Shown here one piece after another: positions 10,243 through 21,200 of a stretch of 64,000 nt of DNA (position 1 is the first letter of the stretch; each line of letters opens with the position of its first letter). The position numbers and the translations under genes were made by a program. The notes beneath the pieces were generated by a model. That model searched no databases, had not been told where the DNA came from, and saw only the letters and a list, made by a program, of their open reading frames with translations. Origin of the DNA: Alternaria dauci (Eukaryota > Ascomycota > Dothideomycetes > Pleosporales > Pleosporaceae); the NCBI RefSeq assembly GCF_042100115.1, contig NC_091280.1, positions 2,480,001 through 2,544,000 of the forward strand. The letters run 5' to 3'.

Positions 10243-12633
10243 ATGGACTATTCGAGCATGTTCGAGAGCCTCCCTGATGGTGTTCCGAGGCCTTCCTCTT
10301 TTCCAAAACCGCACGACATTAGGTCCGCAACTGCTCGGTACGCCAAACAGCTGTTCAAAGATCATAACACGTTGTCAAAAATCGTGGATCGGCATGAAAG
10401 TACGATACGCAAGCGATGGATGAAGAAGTCCGGTTCTCAGAAAAGGATGCTGCTAATGGAAGCATGGCCGGACATGCCAAGCCAACACCGGCCTGACATT
10501 CAGGCTTGGCGCCAACAGTCAAAGGAGAAGAATCTTTACATGTGGCCATCTATCAACCTCGAAGATCTTATAAGATCCAAAAATATGTTGATTCTTCTCC
10601 ACGCTCGCGGTAGATATCAACCTCACGACTTTGTCCACACAGACCTGGAGCAAGCTTCTCTTGGCGGAATGAGCGGTGCAAACTCACCCGCTTTTCTCAA
10701 TGGTTATACTATGCTATTCCATGATAGGAAAAACTCTGATACTTACGGAGAGCTGGTATCGTGGGATGACGATGAAAGTGCGTTTGAATATATGACAAAC
10801 GGAGTGGGCATGCATCCTGGTCGAGGGCTCATGGCTCTAGAAATTCAGCAACGCATATGGAGCTTCTTGGTCACCTGGAGTGAAGTATTGTTGAGAGATC
10901 TGTCTCCATTGACCAAGGGCGAGATAGTGTCAAATCCCGGACCGCCAGCAAGCCAAGAAACTGCATTCACTTCCCTTGAAGTTATTGCAATGGAGGCACC
11001 GTACCGTACACCCGCTCGCCTGGACCTCACGTGTCTAAAGGCTATCACGTATGCTAAACGCAACCTAAAAGAGGACCATCTGTGGGCCCTTCGCGAAGAT
11101 CCTTCGTACTTTGCAGATACAGTGCAGGAGCTTTCAGAGCATCGTCAAGAGATGCTGTTAGATACAATGGGTCAGGAGCACCCTACTCTGAGAGAGGACG
11201 GACGACCACTATTCTGGAACAGAGTCTTGGCTAATGCTGTTGTGAAATCCTATCTCGGCTTCGCGACCTTTGACAACATTTTCACGCAAGTCGAAACTCT
11301 AATCCTTATTTACGCCCAACGCAAAGACGATATCATTCTAGAACGCGACTTACCGGCCGATCTCATGAATGCGTTTCAAGATCTACGCTTCAGCCTCGAA
11401 GCAGCTAAGAAGGGCCTGATTCAAGTATTGAAGGTCGGGCTTTTTGCCTCCCCCCCTTGGCGACAATTCTGTTCTCGTGCATCACCACAGCACCCGAAGT
11501 CCTCGAAGATCGAGACACAATACAATCCGCCACGGCAAGACCATGCTGTAAAACGTATTATGCTATTCTTTACAATCCTTTTCGATGACAAACAGCTGTT
11601 CCTATTCGGCTTGCATTCAGTGACAGACGAGATCGAGCGGCTCGTTCAATCCGATGTCACAGTCCGCGCATTGATCTCCCCACTGGTTTCGAGAAATCTG
11701 TCTTCACTCTCGATAGTGTCTGAGTGCCTTCATCAGCTTCATCTTTTCCAACCTTGGGCGCGCAAAATCGAAGATGGGATGGACTTGAAGAGACATGAAT
11801 TGAGGTCCAGCTATAATCAGAGATTCGATGGCTGGCCCGCCATTGTGAATACAAAATTTGAAGGTTCACTCATCTACCAGTATGCCGACCCCACCGATGG
11901 GAAGTTCAACTATCCAGTCCATCGTCGACGAAACAAGAAAAATGTGGAGGCACGACGCAAAGCTGAAATCAATCGGGACGCGTTTTGGGCAGCTGTGGAT
12001 GTACATTACAAGACTAATAACCGCGGAAAAACACAGCACGACATGGTAGCAGATCTGCTTGGCAGTGATCGGGCAGTTCAGCGAACAGCCGAGTGGATTG
12101 AACCGGAGAAGTCGGTCAAGTCTGTACCCGTCGACGACTATATATATCAGCCGTTCTCGCCGATCTGCCACGACCGCACCAGCCAAGTCACTGGCAATTT
12201 TGATCGTGCTTCCATACTTGCAACATCAACGAAAACCAAGACACGCGGTATTGATATTGGTAATGGGCAACCTGCACCACAAATAGCAATACAGCATGAA
12301 CCATCTGCGGACACGAAAATGTTCAAAGTCGACAAACGCACGCACAAAGTCTCCAAGGCACTTTTTCATTCCCCTCACAGTCCTGACCTTCCTGGCGAGG
12401 TACCCTGGCTTGATTTCTTGCACGCGATGGTCGCGTTAGGCTTTTCAGCAGAGAAAGCGCATGGCTCAGCTTGGAACTTCTTCCCAAAAGCTACAGAGGT
12501 TGATGTTGAACGAAGCATTCAATTCCACGAACCACACCCGAATAACAAGATTCCGTTCCACTGGGCGAGGAGGTATGGAAGGAGGCTAGCGAGAGCTTAC
12601 GGTTGGACAGGTGATCTGTTCATATTAGCTTAG
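10243..12633 (+). CDS. Large conserved fungal hypothetical protein
   Basis: This is a single-exon frame of 796 aa from the ATG at 10243. Upstream codons are open to 10120 but lack an ATG. The N-terminal third has a HExxxRKRWxKKS segment and the string AWPDMPSQHRPDIQAWR, followed by MWPSINLEDL and ILLHARGRYQPHDFVHTD. I associate these with a large, unnamed protein family that is repeated in many filamentous ascomycetes. No enzyme motif, signal peptide or membrane segment is visible. The C-terminus (LPGEVPWLDFLHAMVALGFSAEKAHGSAWNFFP, about residues 725-757) also looks conserved and could be a small RNA- or protein-binding fold. No stop or frameshift breaks it, so it is probably expressed. Function unknown. 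Confidence 0.8.
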   Translation: MDYSSMFESLPDGVPRPSSFPKPHDIRSATARYAKQLFKDHNTLSKIVDRHESTIRKRWMKKSGSQKRMLLMEAWPDMPSQHRPDIQAWRQQSKEKNLYMWPSINLEDLIRSKNMLILLHARGRYQPHDFVHTDLEQASLGGMSGANSPAFLNGYTMLFHDRKNSDTYGELVSWDDDESAFEYMTNGVGMHPGRGLMALEIQQRIWSFLVTWSEVLLRDLSPLTKGEIVSNPGPPASQETAFTSLEVIAMEAPYRTPARLDLTCLKAITYAKRNLKEDHLWALREDPSYFADTVQELSEHRQEMLLDTMGQEHPTLREDGRPLFWNRVLANAVVKSYLGFATFDNIFTQVETLILIYAQRKDDIILERDLPADLMNAFQDLRFSLEAAKKGLIQVLKVGLFASPPWRQFCSRASPQHPKSSKIETQYNPPRQDHAVKRIMLFFTILFDDKQLFLFGLHSVTDEIERLVQSDVTVRALISPLVSRNLSSLSIVSECLHQLHLFQPWARKIEDGMDLKRHELRSSYNQRFDGWPAIVNTKFEGSLIYQYADPTDGKFNYPVHRRRNKKNVEARRKAEINRDAFWAAVDVHYKTNNRGKTQHDMVADLLGSDRAVQRTAEWIEPEKSVKSVPVDDYIYQPFSPICHDRTSQVTGNFDRASILATSTKTKTRGIDIGNGQPAPQIAIQHEPSADTKMFKVDKRTHKVSKALFHSPHSPDLPGEVPWLDFLHAMVALGFSAEKAHGSAWNFFPKATEVDVERSIQFHEPHPNNKIPFHWARRYGRRLARAYGWTGDLFILA

Positions 12634-13345
12634 GGCAAGATGCCCCGTAGTATCAACCTTCGAACTTCCCTAGTCTCTAATACCATTGGGGTTTCGGCAT
12701 TTGCCGGTGATTAATGTCTCTAGAAACTCGTTTGTGCGTAGGAAAACTAAGATCCCCGACAGCAAATGTCTTTTGTTGAAAATCCTAGTATATGATGCAC
12801 CGTGGTATCGACCCCGATCCTTCCCGGACGGGTAATCGTGCACCCTGCCCGTCAAGGAGAGAATCCTGTGTTACTTGTAACATCTGCCCTGAAAACGCGT
12901 CCATGTAACGCGAACCATCTGCCGATCTCATTCCGGAGCTCGAGACAGAATGAGAGATGATTTGATTTAACACTACGTTCCAAAGTATCTAGCCTACTCA
13001 TGTATCGTGGCACGGAGCTAGCCCTTTTCCAAAATTAAACCCTTTCGGGAGATTGCGATCGCCATTCAAGCCAACCCCCTCGAAAACCACTTCAACTCGA
13101 CGCTGTGCAGCGCCTTCTGCCAGCACTTTCTTGCATCCGCTACCGCACTATCTTATTGTTCGCTTGTAACTCAGCTCAGTCGATATCAGGACACTAAACA
13201 ACTGTAGACCGTCTGAACCGGCCGGTTCTACTGGTTGCTTCGACGTCAGTAGAGCGTATTGAGGCGATCAGCTAGGGTCGCGCGTCTGTGCTTGTGTTTC
13301 TAAGTAGTTTAGCCCGCTCCTATGTAGTGTTCTAGCGCTTTGCCT
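12634..13345. other. Intergenic stretch, nothing recognised
   Basis: This lies between the 3' ends of two convergent genes. No coding frame above 62 codons and no repeat were recognised. Confidence 0.4.
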
Positions 13346-14144
13346 TTAAGCACGTAACTTACTTGATCGATGAACACACTGAAAACGGGAAGAAGTGTCA
13401 CGAGATGAGAGAGGAGCATTTTCTCCTTCCAGATAGTGCTCCTCGCTTTTCACGAGGTTCTGCTCAGCAGCGCCTGAACGCAGACTCTGCAAGAGTAGCC
13501 TCCTCAGATCGGGTTGATCCGAAAGAAGTTCGTCCCATTCCTCCACGGTTCCTTGAACGCAATCTTGTCTCCCAAAGTTTGTAGCAGTCAAATTCACATA
13601 CAATTCTCGAAGCTTCGAGTCTTTGGCACTGTTATCACACGCAAACTGCACATCGTTCGTCGATATGGACCTGTTGAAGATCTTGGTTGTATGTTGTTCA
13701 TAGAGACGCTTCATAGCGTGGTTCTTGAAGTCGGTGCACAGTAGCTTATCGCCAAGGACCCAGCACTCGGCGTCGATACTGATCCCGACGGTTCTACTGC
13801 GAGGGTAAGCCAACAGTGGTTCAGTAGTGTACCCTCCGTAGTACAGCCATTCAACGAACAACGCAAAGACGGTGGGTTTGTCGTCCGGGAGCTGAATCAG
13901 GTTCTCGCGACGTTCCTTGAAGTCCCGGTTAGAAGCAGCCGCAAGGAAAGGTGAGTGGTGCGAGATCAAGCGCTTGGGTAGGAACCAATTGACGGAAAGG
14001 TCGGCAGAATCGTGTACGGAGGTCGTTGTGCCGACGCGGATTTCAATCGTAGGGCCGGTAAGACTACGCGTGTCAGTCGCGTGACCTGCACATAGGGCTA
14101 TTGGGGCACACACAGCTCAAGATGGCTGTTATGCTTCTTGTCAT
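13346..14144 (-). CDS. BTB/POZ-domain protein, start uncertain
   Basis: The main frame (13346 to about 14075) encodes TIEIRVG...FLPKRLISHHSPFLAAASNRDFKERRENLIQLPDDKPTVFALFVEWLYYGGY. This is the core of a BTB/POZ fold as found in fungal proteins, where a surface-exposed first strand is followed by the HSPFF-like helix and the LPDD...F..WLY.G motif. No ATG precedes the domain in this frame. A short first exon is likely, with the ATG at 14144 (MTRSITAIL) and an intron ending in AG near 14064. BTB domains dimerise and often recruit cullin-3 ligases. The C-terminal 80 residues are charged and unrecognised. The gene runs leftward towards the large hypothetical gene. Confidence 0.65.
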
Positions 14145-15599
14145 CAGTTCGTCGTAATCTTTGTAAGGGCTGAGTAGAGAGCACTGCTGAACTATAATCT
14201 CCTCGCCTGGCAGATGGCGCGTGTCCCCGTTCGTAATCTGCCAACCTGAGTTCTTCGAAGCTGAACTGAGCACACTCTTCCTGGGCAGAGATGGCTTGAT
14301 ATTCGTCCCTTTCGAGGCCAGAGGATGGACGCTCTGTGTAGGGGACTAGTCGCACTGCGGCAGTACCGTTGTTTACCAGTGGTGGATCTTCCAGCAGTGA
14401 TTAGCGGAAAGACATCCCATTACCCAGTCGGTACAATAGATAAGAGCAGTCAGGCTTAAGCGGGCGCATACCAGGCAGATCCGAGGAACTATGCGGACCC
14501 GTCAGCGATTGCTCCCGGAAGATGCATCATAAAAGCCGCATGCACCTCATTCTGTACACGGATGCTCGTTGCGCTCAGATTCTTGCTCAGCTGACCGCTG
14601 GTAACGCTGTTGCGGACACAGTGGTATAACTCTGCGCGCCGTTCGATGCATCAACAGAATTGACAGATGACAAAGTACGATGCGCGAAGACGTAAACATT
14701 GAGAGGTTTGCGTCAGTGACATGCTACTTTGCGACGTGTGCATCGATTATTGGAGAACGTAGTGGCGTGGCGTGATTTTCAGGTTTATCGCAGCCGATCA
14801 AGGTCCTACCCGGTGCTATTTGCCAACATTATCTCTGCCCAACCCGACCACGATCAAAGGCGTCTCCACACCCACGCCTGCGAAATCGCAGCATAGTTGC
14901 CATTCTCCTCTTTAACTACCGAAGGCGCATTCTTGGCTGGCAACGATGATCATTGGTCTTGCGACTGACAAAGCAATCGTTGGCATCATTTCTCCTGCGC
15001 GGAGCTTGGCGGAGCCTGACTGTTTGAGCGACGCGGTTGGCCCAAGCTTGCTCCCCCACCCCTCCCCAATCTCCCGCTGGCTTACCGCAACCTCGTCACT
15101 TTCTCCTTGGCCTCGCTGTCGCACTTTGCCTATGGCCCTTACCTCCTCGTCTTCGCCTTTAACATCACCTTGCGTCCGCGCTCTGCGCTCCGCCTACCCC
15201 TCCTTGCGCTCGCTTGATCCGCCTCGCGCTCGCCTCCGATGTCAGAGCTCCGTCAGACTCCTCTCGTCATCTCGTCATCTTGTCATCTCGTCACCTGTAA
15301 CCCGTCGAGCCCCGGCCGCCCTAGTTGTCTGCAACATGCGATCGTGATCGGGCATATTGAAGTGGTAAACAAAGAAGGAAGCCTTCGAAGACCACCAATG
15401 GTAGACAAAGGGACGATTGGTATATGCGCACAGACTGCTTTGGCATCGTCTCTCCTTCCGGGTCTCTGCTGAGCCACGCATCTACCTTAGAGTGTCGAAC
15501 TCTGGCACGAAGCAAGCGCCCTGTCTGAGAAAAGAGCAGCCTAACAGAATGTCAAAGACGGGTTGCGGAACACGATTGCTCACAACGGTGCTATCACCT
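14145..15599. other. Stretch without a supported gene, left flank of the transposon block
   Basis: From 14145 to about 14900 no frame is convincing. From about 15040 to 15330 the plus strand is strongly pyrimidine-rich (CTCC/CTCG runs), and this low complexity explains the overlapping open frames there. The left terminal repeat of the pogo element that starts near 15.6 kb should lie here but was not identified. Confidence 0.35.
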
Positions 15600-15611
15600 A
15601 TGGTGGCATGC

Positions 15612-16817
15612 CGGGTTGCTCGCTTCCTCCACCGACACCAAGATGAGCTTACATCCCAGTGGAGCACTTCTATAGACCGTAAACGCCACGCTGCTGATTC
15701 TAGTAATAAGTACAAAGTGTAATTTAAACAGCTAGGCAGCAAAATCGACTTCTACGAAGTGGAGCCTAAGCACATATATAATATAGACAAGAAAGGCTTT
15801 ATAGTTAGAGCCGTCGGCAGACAGAAGAGGATCTTTAGCAAGAGGCTGTTTAAGAAGAAGCAGTTTAAGCAGAAGCTATAGGATAGTAACTAAGAGTAGA
15901 TAAGCTTATTAGCGTGTGTTTACGCCGATAGTACAGCGTTACCGCCAGCTCTCATATATGCAGCTAACTCTAACAACATATAATTAACCTAGGTAGAGGA
16001 CGTAAAGGTAGGAGAATATATAGCCGTCTTTAGAGTATTAGGCAGTAGCTAGTTAAACGATAGTCTTAGTCTTACCTAGCTTCAGTAGGTGTTTAAGCGC
16101 TTCACAGCAGCTAAAGCTTAGAGAAAGTACCGCCTACTACTTATAGACGGCTATAGGAGCTACCTAATAGAAGAGTTTCTAGAATACTACTATAGGTATA
16201 AGATACTATTAGGTATCTATCTACCTTATAGTACCTACACGCTGCAGCCGCTTAATATAGTAATATTTAAGCCCCTTAGTACAGTATACTTAAAGAAGCT
16301 AGTAACACGCCTTTATAAGTATTAAGGCTTAGTACCTATAGCTAAGGCTAACTTCTTTAGCCTATTCTAGGACGCTTAGGTAAGCAGCTTTACTATAAAG
16401 AATATTTTTAGCTTATTTAAGGTAACAGGTATATACCCCTTTAACCCTAACGTTATACTTAATCGCTTTACTAATAATAACTTAGATACCTCTAGTAATA
16501 CGTTAGAGGAAGCTCTTATATATAGTAGTAAGGTATAGTAGAAGCTAAATATAGTTATAAAACGCGCGTTAGATAGTGCTTTAGAAAAGGATATATCTAC
16601 TATTTAATAATCGCTCTACTATATAGCTATATAGAATACCCTCCTATAGAGTAAAAATAAGAGTTTACTTAACGCTCTTACTATTAAGAAAAGGAGAGAG
16701 ATAAAGGGTAAGCCTCTTAACCTACTATAACACTATAAGTACTAAGGACCTTTAATAATATAGACTCCTTAGTTATTTAGAGAAGCTAAAACCTATATAA
16801 AGCTTATAAGGGTAGAG
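15612..16817 (+). pseudogene. RIP-destroyed pogo transposase (element A, N-terminal and DDE part)
   Basis: Read through TAG and TAA, the frame gives the DDE_1 core in order: IYNIDKKGFIV (about 15775), SKRLF, a VFKRFTAAKA tract, LLLIDGYRSYL (about 16140), YLPYSTYTLQPLN (about 16225), FKPLSTVY (about 16270), and FSLFKVTGIYPFNPNVIL (about 16405). Nearly all stops sit where other copies have Gln or Trp, as RIP would produce. The Glu after the first catalytic Asp has become Lys (GAG to AAG). The CENP-B-type helix-turn-helix is not recognisable upstream of 15612. The frame reaches GKPLNLL and FREAKTYIKLIRVE near 16700-16815, directly before the Gypsy LTR. Confidence 0.8.
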
Positions 16818-17293
16818 TATTATATAGGGGTTTACTATACTTCTCTAAGCTTAGTCCTTACTAGGGTAAGATAGGTTTAGGCGATAGTCTATAAGGTAGT
16901 GTATAGAATAATTAGGTAGAAAAGAGTTATTATTATAACTAAGAGATAAATAATACTAATTCTATAAATAATAGAATAACTAGTTAATAATCTATATAAG
17001 AGATAAACTATTTAAGTTAACTATAATAAGTATAATAATAAGATCTAATATATTCTTATACCCCTTACCTTAGGTCCTATCCTCCTTACCCTCCCTTCTA
17101 AGAGGGAGGCCTAGGAGGGCTATAGCCTCCTAATCCTTACTAGCCTCCTAGAGGCTAGGTCTTAGTAAGATACTATTCTTTTTATATAATCTAGGCCCTA
17201 CTCTAGATCTACTTTTATTTATTATATCTACCTAATAGTCTTCCTTTATATAACCTATATAAAAGAGAAGTAATTCCTTATTACTTTATAATA
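16818..17293 (-). repeat. 3' LTR of the Gypsy element
   Basis: It aligns over its whole length with 23514-23987. Nearly all differences are C to T or G to A, including within the distal GC-rich half, so this copy is fully RIP-mutated. It contains the palindrome-like AGGGAGGCCTAGGAGGGC region, shared with the other copy. Confidence 0.92.
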
Positions 17294-17529
17294 TTACCCC
17301 CCCTCTTAAGTATATTATTTTAATACTCTAGATTATTATTTTCCTACGCCTAGTCTAGTAGTAGTAGTAGAGGTATAGATACTCTAGTAGTATTATATCC
17401 TCTCTTTCCTCCTTTCTTTACTTTCCTTAACTATACCTAAGGTTTAGACTTCTTAATATATCTATACCTAGAACTTAACTTAATAGCGCTAGGCTTATAC
17501 TAACTATATCTATTAGTAAAGGAATAAGA

Positions 17530-18085
17530 TAACTTTTTATTATAAGTAGTATAAAGAAAAGAATCTTTATTATTTTATAGATACTACCTCTAGGTAGTAT
17601 ATAGGCTATATTTTAGTAAAAGCTAAGTATAGCTTATTTATAACTAAGGAAGAGTAGGAGAAGGTAGAAGCTAAAAAGTATAAGAAGCGCTTAGCGCTTC
17701 TTTAAGCTAAGGCTAAGGTTACTTAACTTTAGCTAGAAGTAGTAGAGACTAAAGTGTAAGAGTAAGTATTTACTAATTAAGATTATACTATTTTAAGTCT
17801 TTAGGATTACGTAAAAGAGTAAGCTAAGGGGAAATCTACCCCTAGTATAGACTTTTAGCTAACTAAACTATTATTACCTAGACTATTAACTAACTTAGGC
17901 TAGTTATAGGATAATACTTCTTTTAATCCTTTTACTAAATTCTTTTCTTCCCTTAAGGACCTAGTCCTCCCTTCTCTAGGTGTCTCTAATAGTACTTACG
18001 TACCTATAACTTATAGTTTATTAAATTTTCCTTTAGTTCCTAAGTGTTCTAGCTCTCTAGCTATCCTAACTACTTAACTAAGTAT
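17530..18085 (+). pseudogene. Coherent antisense reading frame inside the Gypsy 3' region
   Basis: Between the integrase relic and the 3' LTR, the plus strand (opposite to gag-pol) gives one long frame. Its only interruptions are TAG and TAA, consistent with mutated CAG, CAA or TGG codons. The residues look like protein: a KYSLFITKEE segment, then a Lys/Glu-rich coiled coil (EKVEAKKYKKRLALL), then NPFTKFFSSLKDLVLPSLGV. The matching minus strand gives a hydrophobic mirror, as expected for the antisense of a charged helix. It could be an extra gene carried by the element or sequence captured from elsewhere. It is not recognised as any family, and because RIP-rich DNA can mislead, confidence is modest. 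Confidence 0.4.
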
Positions 18086-18299
18086 TTCTACTAATAACTA
18101 ATTTTCTATAGGTCCTTAATTTCTTTAACCTTATACTTATTATCTTTAAGCTCTATATTAGTAGCTAGCTTAGTATCTAGAGGTGCTCTTTCTAGGAGTT
18201 TCTTATAAAAGACAGGGTAGATACGTATACCTAGTAGGAGTTAGAGTTTATAATTTATATTACCTATTTCCTTTAGAACCTTAAATAGTCTTACTTAGA

Positions 18300-21200
18300 G
18301 GTTATCTAGTTTCTTACTTAGTTACTTAATTTTTAAGTTTTATTATAATAAGAAAACTTTATCCCCCTTCTTAAAGGTTAGTCCCTTAATCCTTTACTTA
18401 TTAGCTACCTTAGCTATTATAAGGTTCCTATAAGCTATATTCTTACTTAATTTATTATATAGTTCTTATATTAAGTAGGCTTTATTATCTATACTTACTA
18501 TAATACTTTCTATATCTTTTAGATCTTAATAAGTAACTAGCTTATATCTATAGTTTATATAGTATAGTAAGTACTTAGTTATTACTAACCTAGTACTATT
18601 ATAAGCTAGTTATACTATTAGTAAGAGTTTAACTTAGTTATCTTATAGCTTATTAGTATATATCCTTAGATACTATTCTAGCATCTAGTTTATTCTTTCT
18701 ATCTAGCTATCTATTTTAAGGTAGAAGCTAGTTAATAGCTTCTTCTTTACACCTAACTTTACTAGGAATATATCCTAATACTTAGAAGTAAATAGTTTAT
18801 TATAGTTAGTAATAAACTCTTTAGGTATCCTATACTCTAATATTAGTGCTTTACTAACCTTATACGCGCATTCTTCTACTATAATAGTTTCTTCTATAGG
18901 TATAAACTTTACTCCTTTTATATATTAGTATATAATAACTAGGATTATATTATATAATCTTCTAGATCCTAGTTCTAATAATTTTAGGAGCTTTACTATA
19001 AAGTTTATTATTATACTACTCTATAGTCTTATTAGTAGTAGTAAGGGTTATAATAGGCTATAGGGCTTATATCTCTTAGGCTTATTCTAGTAATAAGCTA
19101 AATAGTTACCTAGGACGTCCTATACCTTTACTTATAAGCGTAGTATTATAAACACCTTTAATAGTTACCTAACTATTTCTTCTAGTAATATATATCTATA
19201 CTCTAGGGACTTATATAGTTCCTTAATAAGACTTAATCTTATATATAGAGGTATATATATTTAATTACCTTAAATTATATCTTAGTACTCTTACTTATCT
19301 TATAATAGTTTATTAGAGCCTTTTTCCTTAGGCTTAAACTACTAGCTAGCTACTCTCTACTACTACTACTACTAAAGTGTTTCTACCTACTTAGCTACCT
19401 TAGCTATCTTAGCTAGTTCTAGCTAGTTATAATATAGTATACTATTAGGTATCTTCTTAAATATAGTATTATATAGTTCCCTATAACTTTCCTTATATAA
19501 GTTAGATCTCCTACTTAGAGTATCTACTACTCTATTAAGTATTCTAGCTTAATAAGTAATCTTAAAGTTAAACTAAGCTAATATCTTAGCCTATTAAACT
19601 TATTATTAGTTAAGTTTCTTTATTATTATAAAACCTACTAAGTTCTAGTAATTAGTAAAAACCTTAATCTAGTATAGTAGTCCTAGTAAATAGACTTCCT
19701 ACTATTTAAAGGAATTAACTACTCCTAGTAGCTCTTTATTATAAATATTATAGTTAAGTTCTACTCTAGAGAACTTCCTTAAGTAGTAGAATACTAGTCT
19801 CTACTTCTTATCTAGGTACTACTATAATAATATAGCTCTAAGTATATAATCTAACGTATTAGTCTTAACTTACGTCTTTTACTTTAGGTTATATATCTCT
19901 AGTATAGGTGCCTTAAGGAATATCTACTTAATTTAATTAAAAGCCTCTTAATATTCCTTATTCTATTTAAAACTAACCTCCTTCTTTATAATCTTAGAGA
20001 GGGGTATTATAATTTTTAAGTAATCCTTAATAAACTTTTAGTAGTAGTTAGTAAATCTTAGGAAGGATTATACCTCTTTAACTATTTTAGGTACTAGCTA
20101 CTCCTATATAGCTACTATCTTCTTTAGGTTTATCTTTACTTCCTTTATAAATATTATAAAGCTTAGGTATTCTATTTCTTTTATATAGAATTCGTACTTC
20201 CTTAGCTATAGGTATAGCTTATATTCCTTAAACTTCCTTAGCACTTTCTTAATATACTCTATATATTCTTCTAGCGTCCTACTAGTGTATACTAGTATAT
20301 TATTAATATATACTATAATAAAGATTCTAAGGTATTTATAGAGTACGTTATTAATAATTAACTAAAATATTACTAAGGTATTTATTAACCTAAAAGGTAT
20401 TACTATATACTTAAATAGTCTATATTTTATCTTAAACACTATTATCTATTTATATCCTTCCTTAATCCTAATTTAGTAAAATCCTTCCTAAACATTAAAC
20501 TTTATAAACTACTTAGCTCCCTAGAGTTAATCTATAAGCTTAGTAATTAGTAGTAAGGGATGTTAGTTCTTCTACGTAACGCTATTTAACCTATAGAAGT
20601 TAATATATAGTTACTATTTCCTATTAGGCTTCTTTATAAATAAAATAGGTAAGGCTATTAGGCCTAATCCTAGTTAGATAAATCTTTTCTTTAGATTCTT
20701 TTAGATATAATCCTTTAGCTTAGTATTATACTTAAGTAATATAGGATATATTAGTCCTAAGCTTAGCTTTACCCCTTTATTTAAGATAATCTTATAATCT
20801 TAATCCTAATAGTTTACTAAATCTATAGCTTTATTTTCCTTAAAGAGTTCTCTAAACTTATTAGTTTAATACTCTCTTAGTATCTCTAGTAGTAAGGGTC
20901 CTTCTTTTATAGTTATAACTTATCTTATCTAAATAACTTCTACTCTCTAAGGGTCTTTCTTATAGATTCTCCTAATCTTATAAGGTAAGATCTTACTAAA
21001 CCTCTTATCCTAGGTTAAGCTTTAGTCCTTTAGGCTTACTCTTTAATATACTCTAGTAACCTTATATATAAGTTCTCTTCTAAGTATTATCTTTATTTAC
21101 TAGTTAATAGTAGGGTTATAGGTATCTAGCTAATTATAACTTATTAATATATCTAGTCCTCCTAGATCTATAATATTAATATTTATTTAGTATTCTATAC

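Noticed and set aside
14946..15347. A 133-codon frame rich in Ser, Pro and Leu
   Set aside because: It is driven by pyrimidine-rich low-complexity DNA. The opposite strand and other frames are equally open.
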